From: Candidatus Altimarinota bacterium
GTDB taxonomy: Bacteria; Patescibacteriota; Gracilibacteria; BD1-5; UBA6164
DNA length: 64,000 bases
Direction of reading: 5' to 3'
NCBI GenBank assembly: GCA_028688895.1
Contig: JAQTXG010000004.1
Location: forward strand, 32,438-96,437
Shown piece after piece: positions 45,373 to 56,968 of the stretch. The stretch's first letter is position 1. Each line of letters begins with the position of its first letter. The position numbers were made by a program, and so were the translations under genes. Under the pieces are notes generated by a model. That model searched no databases and was not told the origin of the DNA. It saw only the letters and a program-made list of their open reading frames with translations.

Positions 45373-47067
45373 TTAAAGTTCTTTTTTGTAGCAACTCTCA
45401 CAGTATACTAATTCTTTTCTATTTGGAGAATATGTTGTTTTTATATCTATCCCACATTTATCACATGTTCTATCATATAGTTTTCTAGGATTTCTCAGTT
45501 TCATCCTATCTGCATGTCTTTGATCTGGGTGTTTTTTGGGTATTGGTAGATTATGTTTTCTATAAAAGTCTAACTCTGGTTTGATTATTCTAAATGGTTT
45601 TTTTGTGATTTCACATTCTATTGCCCAATTTAATATATCATCTGGTATATTTAATATATCTATTGGTAATTGATTTGCTTTGATTATTTTTTCTACATTT
45701 GGCATTGGATGAATATATTCACTCCAACTGTATCATTTTTCTAGTGATTGACTCTTTGTAAGTGGGAAATATTGGTTTACAATTGATTCATTATAGCAAA
45801 ATGATGAAAAACAAGCAGGAAAATATTCTCACCAAGTGTTATTAATTTGCATCGAATTAATCAATTTTGGAACGATTTCATTGTATTCTTGTTTTGTATA
45901 TTGTTTATTGAATATACAGTATGATTTATTTTTAAGTCAAACACAGCCAAAACAATTATTACAATAGTGACAGCTATCACAATAATATAAAAATGATGAT
46001 TCTCAAATACAATTATGGCAGGCAATACAATTTGTACCTAATGTAAACATCGTTTGATACATCAATTCTCAACGAACAGCTGTATAGTTTACATCATAAC
46101 TATTGGTAAAATTTCATATAGTAGAGCTGTATTTCAGATTCTCACTGTTTTTTACATCAAAAGAATTATATACATTTTTTGAATTGTAGATATAGTTTCA
46201 AGTTACATCTTCGTTATCATGTCATATGATACAATTTACAATAGTTCATTTTTTTAGTTCACTCAATTTTTCGCTGATATGATTTATATTTTCTACTGTT
46301 TGTATTTTTAGTTTTTCAATTATTTTAAAGTATTCTGCTTTGTCATATTTTTCATTGAATATATAGTTTTGTTTATTTTGTAATCATACACATCCAAAAC
46401 ATTCATTACAATTTTTGCATGAATCTAAATAATATGAATTGTTACAATTTTCGCTATTGATAGAGTACATGATATTGTAAGAATAATAACAATCAACGCA
46501 CTGATAGCTATTTTTGCACCCATAAACATACAAACAATCTACGCATTTTTCACATTCCCAAACTATGTGTCAGTAACTACAAGTATCATTTTTTACATTT
46601 CAAAATACTAAATAACAAGAATTACTATAATTTGACATATTACAATACTCACTATTTTCACTATTTACATTCATCAAATTGATTCTAGGAACTGTTTTGT
46701 GTAATTCTCATATATAATCAAATACTTCTTTTCACTCAACAATATCTAATCCATAGCTCATAGGATCCCATTTATCACTAAACCAGATATCATAATTGTA
46801 TACTGGAAAACTCACATCATCTCTGTACATAGAAATGATATTTTTGCCAGTTGCATCACATCTCCTCCTATATAGATTGAAAAAATTTCTAAACATAAAT
46901 CTGTTTATACTTCTGCAGTCCGGACATAGAGACGGAGTAGGAATACTGTATTTAACTCATGCAAAAATAGGACTTACTTTTTCGTAAAATTCTAAGTCCT
47001 TGTCTGTTATATCAAAAGATATGTTACAGTGTTTACAGGTTTTGGTTTGGATAGTTTTTTCTGGCAT
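45373..47067 (-). CDS. Cysteine-rich array protein, family 1 (copy 7), no insert
   Basis: 564 residues, starting MPEKTIQTKTCKHCNISF. LCPDCRSINRF, RRRCDATGKNIISMY, WFSDKWDPMSYGLD and Cys-rich repeats (CEKCVDCLYVYGCKNSYQCVDC, CKNCNECFGC, CDSCHYCNNCFGC) follow. Linkers are free of palindromic inserts. Ends CDKCG ... CESCYKKEL, a shortened tail without the final VY. The inverted-repeat element begins just after its stop. Function unknown. Confidence 0.82.
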
Positions 47068-47100
47068 ATAATTTCTATAATTATGTATAATCAGTATTAA

Positions 47101-47232
47101 CCCACCTTAACAGCTACAGACCACCCCCTACCCCCTCCTTAGTAAGGCGGGGGAATAGCTAAAGAAAGCACCCTTATTATCCGAAGATGTTTCCTTTATG
47201 ACAATGGGGATATCCATAGGACAGGTGAATTA
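47101..47232. repeat. GC-rich intergenic repeat block
   Basis: Between array copies 7 and 8 lies a block with ACCCCCTACCCCCTCCTTAG/TAAGGCGGGGG, related to the palindromes found inside array genes, followed by about 80 bases of less AT-rich DNA (ATCCGAAGATGTTTCC, GGGGATATCCATAGG). No gene is visible. It shows that the same repeats also settle between genes. Confidence 0.7.
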
Positions 47233-47246
47233 GTTTTTGTCTAGTT

Positions 47247-48980
47247 CTAATAAACTTCTTTATTGTAACAATCTTCACAGTACACTTTTTCAGGTCTTTC
47301 TGGACTGTAAGATGTTTTAATATATATTCCACATTTATCACATTTTCTATCATATAATTTTTCAGTATTTCTCATCTGCATCCTATCTAGATGTCTTTGG
47401 TCGGGGTGTCTCTTAGGTATTGGCAAATTGTGATTTCTATAAAAGTCTAACTCTGGCTTGATTATTCTAAATGGTTTTTTTGTGATTTCACATTCTATCG
47501 CCCAGTTTAAAATATCATCTGGTATGTCTGCAATATTTTCTGGTAAATGGTCTGCTTTGATTATTTTTTCTACATTTGGAAGTGGTGTTTCGTAATCTGA
47601 CCAATTGAATCATTTTTTTATTACTTCTTCTTTAGTTATCGGAAAATACTCCATTGCTACTGTTTCATTATATCCAAATGGTGATATATTGCTTGGGAAA
47701 AATTCTCACCATTCTATTGTTGCTTGTCCCCTCTCCTCTCAAAGGAGAGGGTTAGGGTGAGGTAACATCATATGTTCTATTATTTTTGGGACTAGTTTTT
47801 CATACTCTTCTTTTGTGTATTGTTTGTTTAATATGCAATAAGATTTATTTCTCAGTCAAACACATCAAAAACAATTAGAAATAGAATAAGAATTGATGCA
47901 ATAATTTAGATTATTGCATCCATCCCAACATTGTACTGAAAAATTGATTCCATAATCAGATATTCCACAATTTATTGCTTCATATATTTTTTCAGCATCT
48001 CTTCCAGCAGTACTTACATCCATACAGTCTTTTGCATTTCTCCATACATGGTGTCAATATCTACAATCCTCTGCATCATATGCATCAAAACATTTATAAC
48101 AATTTTTCGAATTTTCTATATAGTCTCAACTACAATTTGGAGAATTAAATATTCTAGCATATTTTTTTGGAAATGTTTTTTTAAATTCTAAAAACTTTTC
48201 TTTTATGTTTTGAATCTTTTTTAGTTTTGCTATTTCTTTTTCATAGTCTTCTTTAGAATATTCTTCATTAAATATATGATATTTCTTCCCTACTAGATTT
48301 ACACAACAATAACAATAATTACAACCTATACAATCTTCTAAATAGCTACTTTCACTACAATTTACACAATTAAATAAATAGCTTGAATTGTAACAATTAT
48401 TACAATTATCTGATTCGTATAGATATCTACACTCGTGAACAAATCATGAATCTATACAATTAACACATTTTTGTAACCAATATCAATAATAACATTGTTC
48501 ATTATTTGAGCTCTCTGATATCAGATAACAATCTTTGTTATCTGCAGATAAATTACAATAATCAGAATTGTAATTATTACTTCATATAATACTTTGTTTA
48601 GGTACACTTTTAAACAATTCATTAAACTGTTCAAAAAATCATCTAGAAAAATCAAAATCTATTCAATAATCCAATGCATTCCATTTATCACTTAACCAAA
48701 ATTCTTGATTGTACACTTTGTATGTTTTATCAGGTGAATATATAGAAATGATTTGCTTTCCAGTTGCATCACACAGTCTTTTATATAGTTTTCTCTCATT
48801 TCTAAAACTCAGTCTCCTTTGATGTCTGCAGGCCGGACATAGAGACGGAGTAGGAATTTTATATTTAACTCATTCAAAAATAAGACTTACTTTTTCGTAA
48901 AATTCTAAGTCTTTATCTGTGATATCAAAAGATATGTTACAGTGTTTGCAATTTTTTGTTTCTATTGTATTTTCTGGCAT
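47247..48980 (-). CDS. Cysteine-rich array protein, family 1 (copy 8)
   Basis: 577 residues, starting MPENTIETKNCKHCNISF; an in-frame ATG further upstream would add a Lys/Phe-rich stretch that no paralogue has, so I rejected it. It has CPACRHQRR in the first ribbon (note Ala in place of Asp/Glu), LYKRLCDATGKQI, WLSDKWNALDYGIDFDF, a Cys/Asn-rich middle and LRNKSYC-ILNKQYTKEEY. A palindromic insert at 47717-47766 encodes LPHPNPLLGEERGQATIE before WGEFFP, a different linker from that used in copies 3 and 6. Ends CGIY-type ribbon and CEDCYNKEVY. First (most upstream) gene of the array. Function unknown. Confidence 0.8.
47717..47766. repeat. In-frame palindromic insert in array copy 8
   Basis: CTCTCCTCTCAAAGGAGAG palindrome with GGTTAGGGTGAGG, the same element as in copies 3 and 6, here before WGEFFP. 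Confidence 0.85.
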
Positions 48981-49119
48981 GTTATATATATTATAAGTAA
49001 ATTTTACTTTATTAAACATTTTTTTCACAAATTGTAAAGTGTATTTTTTGTAATACCTTGATTTATATGATAAAATAAACATAATTAAGTGTGAAAATAT
49101 TATCACAACAATGTAAAAT

Positions 49120-49890
49120 ATGAGAATAAATGAATATTTAAATAATCTAGGTTTAAATGATAATGAAATAGATATTTTTCTATGAGTTTTTAAGCTTGGT
49201 TCAAATCCGGCTTCTACTATAGCAAATTATCTTAATATGGAGAGAACTTATGTGTACAAATCTCTAATAAAACTTACAAAATTGAATCTAGTTTATGAGA
49301 CTTCAAAGTGAAAAGTAAAGCATTTTTATATTCCTGATTCTGATGTGCTAGAAAAATTTATCACAAAAAAAATAGAGAAATATAATTTTCTCAAGGAAGA
49401 TTTTGTAAATATTCAGACAGAATTGGAACAATACAAGCAGCCATTGTACAATTCTAGTATTCCAAAAATCACTATTTTTGATTGAAATGATGGTATAGAA
49501 AATTTGTATAATGATATATATGATAATGTATTAAAAAATAGTTATATATCTATAAAATTATTTTCAACAAACACTTTGGAAGCTCAAACATCTTTGAAAT
49601 TTGAGATAAAGGAAAATAGAGAAAAATTATTTAAAAAGCTTGGAGAAAAAAAAGTTACAGTAGACACTTATTTATGAAATGGTATTTCTACTATGGAAGA
49701 AATAGTGAAAATCACTCAAATAGAAAATCTGTACAATTTACCCGCATCAAATTCTGCTATAAACATATTTGTAGTGGGTAGAGTGACATATATAGTTATA
49801 TATAAAAAAAATCCATTTGGAATAAAATTGGATAGTGAGGATTTGGCTTGGGCTATGCATTTCTTGTTTGATAAATTGAATGTAAATTAA
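49120..49890 (+). CDS. TrmB-family transcription regulator
   Basis: 256 residues. Winged helix-turn-helix (LGLNDNEIDIFLGVFKLGSNPASTIANYL, RTYVYKSLIKLTKLNLV), a coiled segment, and a C-terminal domain IPKITIFDGNDGIENLYNDI like that of the regulator at 16484-17221. It is divergent from the most upstream array gene (48980) across 139 bases, so it could control the array; that is position-based inference. Converges with the truncated mutS. Confidence 0.85.
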
Positions 49891-49918
49891 AAAGTATTAA
49901 TTAATTAATACTTTTTTT
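49889..49918. terminator. Bidirectional terminator between trmB and mutS
   Basis: AAAGTATTAATTAATTAATACTTT palindrome with flanking A and T runs. The mutS stop (49897-49899) is inside the stem and the TrmB stop at its left edge. Confidence 0.85.
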
Positions 49919-51288
49919 AGTTCACTCAATACATTTAATGCCTCTATCGGTGTCAGATTATTTATATCTATTTTTTGTAATTCTTTTTCTACTTTGCTTT
50001 CTTTTTTTACTTCTTTTTCTACTTTTTTTACTTCTGGTTCAAAATTTCATAAAAATAATTGTGTTCCTGAAACTTTGTTGTGTTCTAGCTCTAGCATCCT
50101 AAGCATTTTTCTAGCTTCTTTTATAGTTTCGCTTGAGATTCAAGCTATTCTAGCTACTTCAAGTCAGAATGATTTTTTTATTCCTCAGGGAATTATTTTT
50201 CTCAAAAAAACTAGATTGTCTTCATTTTCTCATACTGCTACTGAAAAATTTTCTACTCCGGTAAGTTTTTTTGATTCGTCTATGAGTTCGTGATAATGAG
50301 TTGCAAAAAGAGTTTTTGCTTTTATTTTATCATGATTTTCTCTGAGAATAGCCCAGGCAAGACTCATACCGTCATATGTAGAAGTACCTCTACCTACTTC
50401 GTCTATTATCACAAAACTATTTTTTGTAGAATTATTTAGGATATTAGCTACTTCTTGCATCTCTACCATAAAAGTAGATTGTCATAAAAATAGGTTGTCA
50501 TTTGCTCAGATTCTAGAAAATACTCTGTCTGTTAAAGGTATAATGGCTTTTCTAGCTGGTACAAAACTACCTATATGTGCCATCAATAGTATGAGTGCGT
50601 TTTGTCTCAAAAATGTAGATTTTCATCACATATTTGGTCCTGTAATTATATGTACGTATTTTTTGTCAGTAAGAGTTAAATCATTGCTGATGAAGTCCTT
50701 TTCTGTTTGTTCAATTACTGGATGTCTTCATCATAAAACTTGGTAATCATAGTTTTGATTTATTTCTGGTTTTGTATAATTATTGTAATAAGCTATGTAT
50801 GACATACTAGATATGAAATCTATATATGCTGTTTTGTCTCATATGTTTTTGATCTCTTCAAAACTATTCAAAATCTGGTCTCTTATCTCTAAAAATATCT
50901 CGTATTCTCTAGCTGATTTATTTCATTCTGCTTCTAGTATTTCCTCTTCAAATTGTTTTAATTCTACTGTAATATATCTAGATGCATTTACAAGAGTTTG
51001 TTTGTGTATAAATATTTCTGGTACATTTTTTGACTGACTTTTTGGTAACTCAATAAAATAACCTGAAGCTCAAGTGTATTTTATTTTTAGATTGCTAAGT
51101 GAATACTTTTGTGATAATTCACTTTGGTAATTAGTAAGCCAATCTTTTGAATTGTAAACAAGTCATCTGTAATAATCTACTTTTTCGTCGTAGTTATCTG
51201 CTATGATTTCTCATCACATGATGTTCATCTCTGCATCAGGCTTGATTGAAGCATCTATTAATTGTATTATTTTTTTTATGTTTTGCAT
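49897..51288 (-). CDS. mutS: MutS lacking its N-terminal half
   Basis: 463 residues, against about 850 for a full MutS. It begins in the lever/core domain ([21 protein letters not shown] ... [16 protein letters not shown]) and keeps the complete ATPase: Walker A TGPNMGGKST (both middle glycines TGA), [12 protein letters not shown], Walker [22 protein letters not shown], and the C-terminal helix-turn-helix. The mismatch-reading domain I, the connector and half of the core are absent. Directly upstream, where the rest should be, lies the repeat block at 51300-51420, and no other mutS part is visible in the window. The ATPase may still be made, but mismatch recognition should be lost unless supplied by another protein. 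It contains regular TGA-Gly codons and is native. Confidence 0.88.
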
Positions 51289-51573
51289 GATTTTGGATAA
51301 ACAATTAATTAACCCATCCTTGAATTCCTTCCCTTAAGTCTAATGGAAGGAGGCTACAACTTTTAATATGAGCCCCTTTCCCTTATATAAGGGAAAGGAT
51401 TCAGGTTAGGGATATTTTTATCCCCCATATTCTATCAATTACATTTTTTTTGTAAAGAAATATTGAAATTTATTATAAATTAGATATTCTAGAAGTAGTA
51501 AAATTTATAGAACCCATCCCCCTTCGGGGACTTCCCTTGAAAAGGGAAGAAAGAAGGAAGTAATAACAAAAAC
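51289..51573. repeat. Repeat-filled region between truncated mutS and surface-protein gene
   Basis: Holds two repeats and no gene. 51300-51420: a GC-rich block with CTTCCCTTAAG, GAAGGAGGCTACAA and the hairpin CCTTTCCCTTATATAAGGGA followed by GGATTCAGGTTAGGG, which recurs at 60590-60660 and (reversed) at 56563-56605. 51512-51553: CCCCTTCGGGGACTTCCCTT/GAAAAGGGAAG, related to the tandem repeat at 1-140. The remainder is AT-rich. Confidence 0.8.
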
Positions 51574-51592
51574 TATGATAAAAATAAACAAA

Positions 51593-53185
51593 AGTGACTC
51601 AATAATTGATATAATTATCAAGATAAATAACTGTAAACAAAAGGAAATCGTGTTAGATTTCCCTTTTTGACATCCAATTTTGCATAACTACACTTCTCTA
51701 AAAATACTTAAAAACAAAGCTGGAAACAAAGATTTAATACTTATTACTAGTGATAAAACAGCCAAAAACATATGAAAGAGTCTATGAATCAAATATTCTC
51801 AATTATGAGATACAGATTTGTTGGAGTACAATTATACATTTTTGGAATATACAAAATATTTATTTAAAAGATATTTAACTGAAATAAAACAAATATTTTC
51901 AAATAAAACACCTGATATAATATTTGAATACCAAAAAAAATATTCTACTAGCAATTCAAAAATATGATTTTTCTTGCTTGGTTTACTTGGTTCTGTATTG
52001 TTATTTATATTTATTTTTTACTTTGCTGTAAACAAAACCTATATAGAAATAACTCCTGAAATAAGTATCAGAACTAAATCTGAAAATTTTATTTTTAGAG
52101 CTGCTTCAGCTGAAGAAGTGTTAAATGAAAATATTATAAAGCTGACTCAGGTATCTAAACTTATTTACTTGACTAACACATTTTGAACTACTGGAGTAAA
52201 TGAAGATTCACTAAAAAGATCTAAATGAAAAGTAACTTTTTATAATGAACTAGAAGAACCAGTTGATTTACTCGCTAATACTAGAATAGAAACAAAAGAT
52301 GGCGTTTTGTTTACAACAGATACACCTATCAGTTTAGATAAAGCTACTAGAACAGCAACTTGATGAATAATTCCATCACATGTAGAAATAAAAGTGACTT
52401 CAAGTTTAAAGGATTCGAAATGAAAAATTATTTGAACCAGAGCAAATATATGAACATGAGTTTTGTTAACACTACCTGGTTTAAAGATAAATAATGATAA
52501 AATATATGCAAAAACTACTGAACCTATAGATGGTTGAAATGAAAACTATGTAAAAAAACTTACACAAGAAGATATAGATAATGCAAAAAATATTTTGGAA
52601 TGAAAGCTGAAACAACAAGCTTTGAATGAATTGAAAAAGCAAATACTAGATGATAATGCAAAAAATAACATAACTTATGATATACTTTGAGTAGATGATA
52701 TACTTTTTTACAGTGATTTCAAAGTAATGTGAGATGAAAAATTGAAAGTATGAGCAAATATAGATAGTTTTGATTTATCTGGTACTATAAAAATAACTAG
52801 TTATATATATAATACTGAAAAAGTTTTAAACCAGATGTCTAGTACTATAAAAGATACTATGTTAAAAGATGTAGAAAAATTGCTTTTTGTAAATGATAAA
52901 TCTTTGAGAATATCTGTAGTATTGAACAAACAAGATAGACCTTTAGAAATAAAGGCTACTGCACAAGTAGAATCATTTTTTTCACATAATTTTTTGAATG
53001 AAAAAAATAATTATATAGAAAAACTAAAATCTTCAATAGCTTGATTAGAAAAAGATGATGCTATAAAAGTATTGCTAAACAATCAAAATATCAGTGATGT
53101 AAAAATGGAAATCAGACCTTTTTTTATAAATAAAGTATCAAAGATTTTGGATAATATTGAAGTATCTGTGGTTGAAAAGAATTAA
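51593..53185 (+). CDS. Single-pass membrane protein of the baseplate-J-like CPR type
   Basis: About 530 residues. Order: a cytoplasmic alpha/beta part (EIVLDFPFGHPI, KDLILITSDKTAKNIGKSLGI), one transmembrane helix (FFLLGLLGSVLLFIFIFYFA, about 125-145), then a long outer part with IEITPEI, RSKGKVTFYNELEEP-VDLLANTRIETKDGVLF, a 'TFYN...L.A.T...T.DG..F' pattern seen in surface proteins of CPR bacteria and resembling baseplate-J-like domains. I use the GTG at 51593 because the frame upstream closes; an ATG at 51574, with an AGGAAG some 12 bases before it, is one base out of frame but would give the family-typical start MIKINKSDS. A one-base frameshift or sequence error near 51600 is therefore possible. 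Function: probably surface/attachment; unproven. Confidence 0.7.
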
Positions 53186-53280
53186 GTAAAGTAAGCTCTG
53201 CAAAATTCACATCTAGAAAAATTTCTAGTTGTGGTATACTAATTTCTATTCTTTTGAAGGACATTTTAAGTTTATTTAAA

Positions 53281-53319
53281 AAAATACTTTACAGTAAAAC
53301 TGTAAAGTATTTTTTTATC
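53281..53319. terminator. Bidirectional terminator, left copy flanking ATPase 2
   Basis: AATACTTTACAGT / ACTGTAAAGTATT hairpin. The 39 bases are identical to 54692-54730 and include the GATAAAAAAA that forms the end of the helicase gene at the other copy. Positions 53186-53280 before it hold no gene. Confidence 0.92.
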
Positions 53320-53354
53320 CAATTGATGATAAGTAAAATTTGATTTATCTATAA

Positions 53355-54596
53355 TTACAAGACTGAATTTAGATTTAATACATTTATATGTTTTATTCAA
53401 TTTCTAACTCAAAAATTAACATCATCCATAGTTACAACATATTTTTCCCATGAGTCACTTATTTTTTCTAAACTTCAGAATTCTCTATTTATTGTATCTT
53501 CTGATGATAATAAATATGATATTTGGAAATATTTTGTTATTCCATTTTTTTCTATAATAAAATCTACTTCTTCGTTATCTTTTAATCTTCAAATCTTTAT
53601 TTCATATCACATCCTCCTGAATTCTAAATATGCATAGTTTTCAAGTAGATTTCAAATATCTCTGGATAAATTAAAACCAGAAATAGCATTTCTAAGTCAC
53701 AAATCTCATACATAATATTTATTATATATTTCAAAGTATTTTTTAGTTATTGGATCTTCAGCTTTGACCAAATTTAACAAGTATACTTTTAATCAATAAT
53801 CTAGATAATTTAACACGGTTTCTGGTGAAATATTTACCCTTTGTGATTTTAAATAATCACTTATACTTTTTGCAGAAAATACATGTCATATATTAGAAAA
53901 AACATATTTATATAAGTTTTCAAAAAAATCAATATTTCTAAGTCAAAAGTATTTTACGATGTCTTTTAATACTATAGTAGAATATATTCACTTCAAATAA
54001 TTAAAAATCACTACATCTTCTTTATTCATAAAAAATCTTCATGGTAATCATCCATATTTCAAATATTCCATAAATAATTCTTTTGAAATTTTTTCTCATG
54101 AAAAAAGAGAATATTCTTCTAAACATAAAGGAAATATTTCAAATTCAATATATCTTCAAGTTAACAATGTCGATAATTCGCTAGATAACAAATTTGAATT
54201 ACTTCATGTTATAAAAATTTCTATATTATTTTGATATACTGATAATATACTATTTATAAATCTTTCCCAATCATGAATTTCCTGAATTTCATCTATTCAA
54301 ACAAATATTTTTCAATTGGTAGTATTTTCTAAAAACTTTTTAAATTCCTTATTTAAGTCATTATAATCCTTGATATTATCATATTCTAAATCTTCTTTAT
54401 TTATATAAAAAAAATTTTTTTTATTTATTTTTTGAGAATTATAAAGTTCTCTAATCAAAGTCTTTAATATATAGCTTTTTCACACTCTTCTCATTCATGT
54501 TAATACTTTTATAACATTTGAATCAAGATACTTGTTTAGATTATTTATATAATTTTTTCTAATTATAATATCTTGTTTTAATATTTCATCTATCAT
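53355..54596 (-). CDS. AAA ATPase with DUF4143 domain (cassette 2)
   Basis: 413 residues. Walker A LTGMRRVGKSY (about residues 35-45), Walker B IFVGIDEIQEI, then ITGSNSNLLSSELSTLLTGR, the family's sensor region; the C-terminal half has YEIKIGRLKDNEEVDFII with the PD-(D/E)xK-like motif of DUF4143. It resembles cassette 1 (1886-3112) in layout and position: minus strand, inside the gap between converging genes, and between two direct copies of the local terminator. The start MIDEILKQDI is the family-typical N-terminus. No recombinase gene accompanies it. Biological role unknown. Confidence 0.9.
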
Positions 54597-54691
54597 TGAA
54601 AAATAGTTAAAAAATAAATATATTTCAGTTATATATGAAATATATTTATATTTTAAAATTATGCAAATTTATTATTTCTCTATTCAAATAA

Positions 54692-54725
54692 AAAATACTT
54701 TACAGTAAAACTGTAAAGTATTTTT

Positions 54726-54730
<5 letters not shown>
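54692..54730. terminator. Bidirectional terminator, right copy (helicase end)
   Basis: Identical 39-base copy of 53281-53319; it contains the helicase stop codon (54726-54728). Confidence 0.92.
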
Positions 54731-56528
<1,798 letters not shown>

Positions 56529-56931
56529 ATTTAATATGTTTAATAATAAAAAACTCTATCCTGAATCCTTTCTCTAATTTTAGAGAAAGGGGCTACAAAT
56601 TAAAAGTTACAATTATATTGTTGCTCCCTCTCTAAATAATAGAGTTTATTCAATGGTGAGTTGGAATGTTTTAAATCAAAAAAAGAACTTGGCATAATAA
56701 TATTGCAAGTCCTTCTTGAATAAGTGAAGAAAGGTACTTCCAAATATAACTAAATAATGTAATTAATTTATTACGCTATGCAATATAATATATATGTAAA
56801 ATATATATTGCTTAGTTTCAGTAACCCAAATTAATTAATCCCATTATATTGAGTCATTTTGAAACGTCCTAGATTTTTGACTCGGTGATTATATAAGTTT
56901 ATTTTTAAAATGCAAATCTTTTTTGTCAAGA
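56529..56931. other. Long intergenic region upstream of the helicase
   Basis: No gene. 56563-56605 is a copy of the dispersed repeat with the CTTTCTCTAA/TTAGAGAAAG hairpin, in reverse to its copies at 51368 and 60614. 56780-56811 is a strong AT hairpin (GCAATATA ... TATATTGC). The leader of the helicase gene probably runs through here; cold-shock type helicases often have long leaders, but no specific element is recognised. Confidence 0.6.
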
Positions 56932-56965
56932 AAAAAAGTACCCGGTGTTTTTGGGTACTTTTTCT
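56932..56965. terminator. purC terminator
   Basis: AAAAAGTACCC / GGGTACTTTTT hairpin with a GGTGTTTTT loop and T-run, four bases after the purC stop. Confidence 0.92.
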
Positions 56966-56968
56966 TAT

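Noticed and set aside
47101-47232. GC-rich block as an RNA gene
   Set aside because: No tRNA or rRNA-like fold or conserved motif; it contains pieces of the dispersed palindromic repeats.
10600-48600. Cys/Asn-rich repeats read as a CRISPR-like or tandem DNA repeat
   Set aside because: The repetition is in the protein (short, degenerate) and not in exact DNA units with spacers.
48981-49106. Longer N-terminus of array copy 8
   Set aside because: The extension is a hydrophobic/Lys-rich stretch not found in any paralogue; MPENTIETKNCKHCN matches the start of the others.
56780-56811. AT hairpin as a terminator or riboswitch
   Set aside because: It lacks a GC stem and a T-run and matches no known riboswitch pattern that I can recognise; listed only as a structure.
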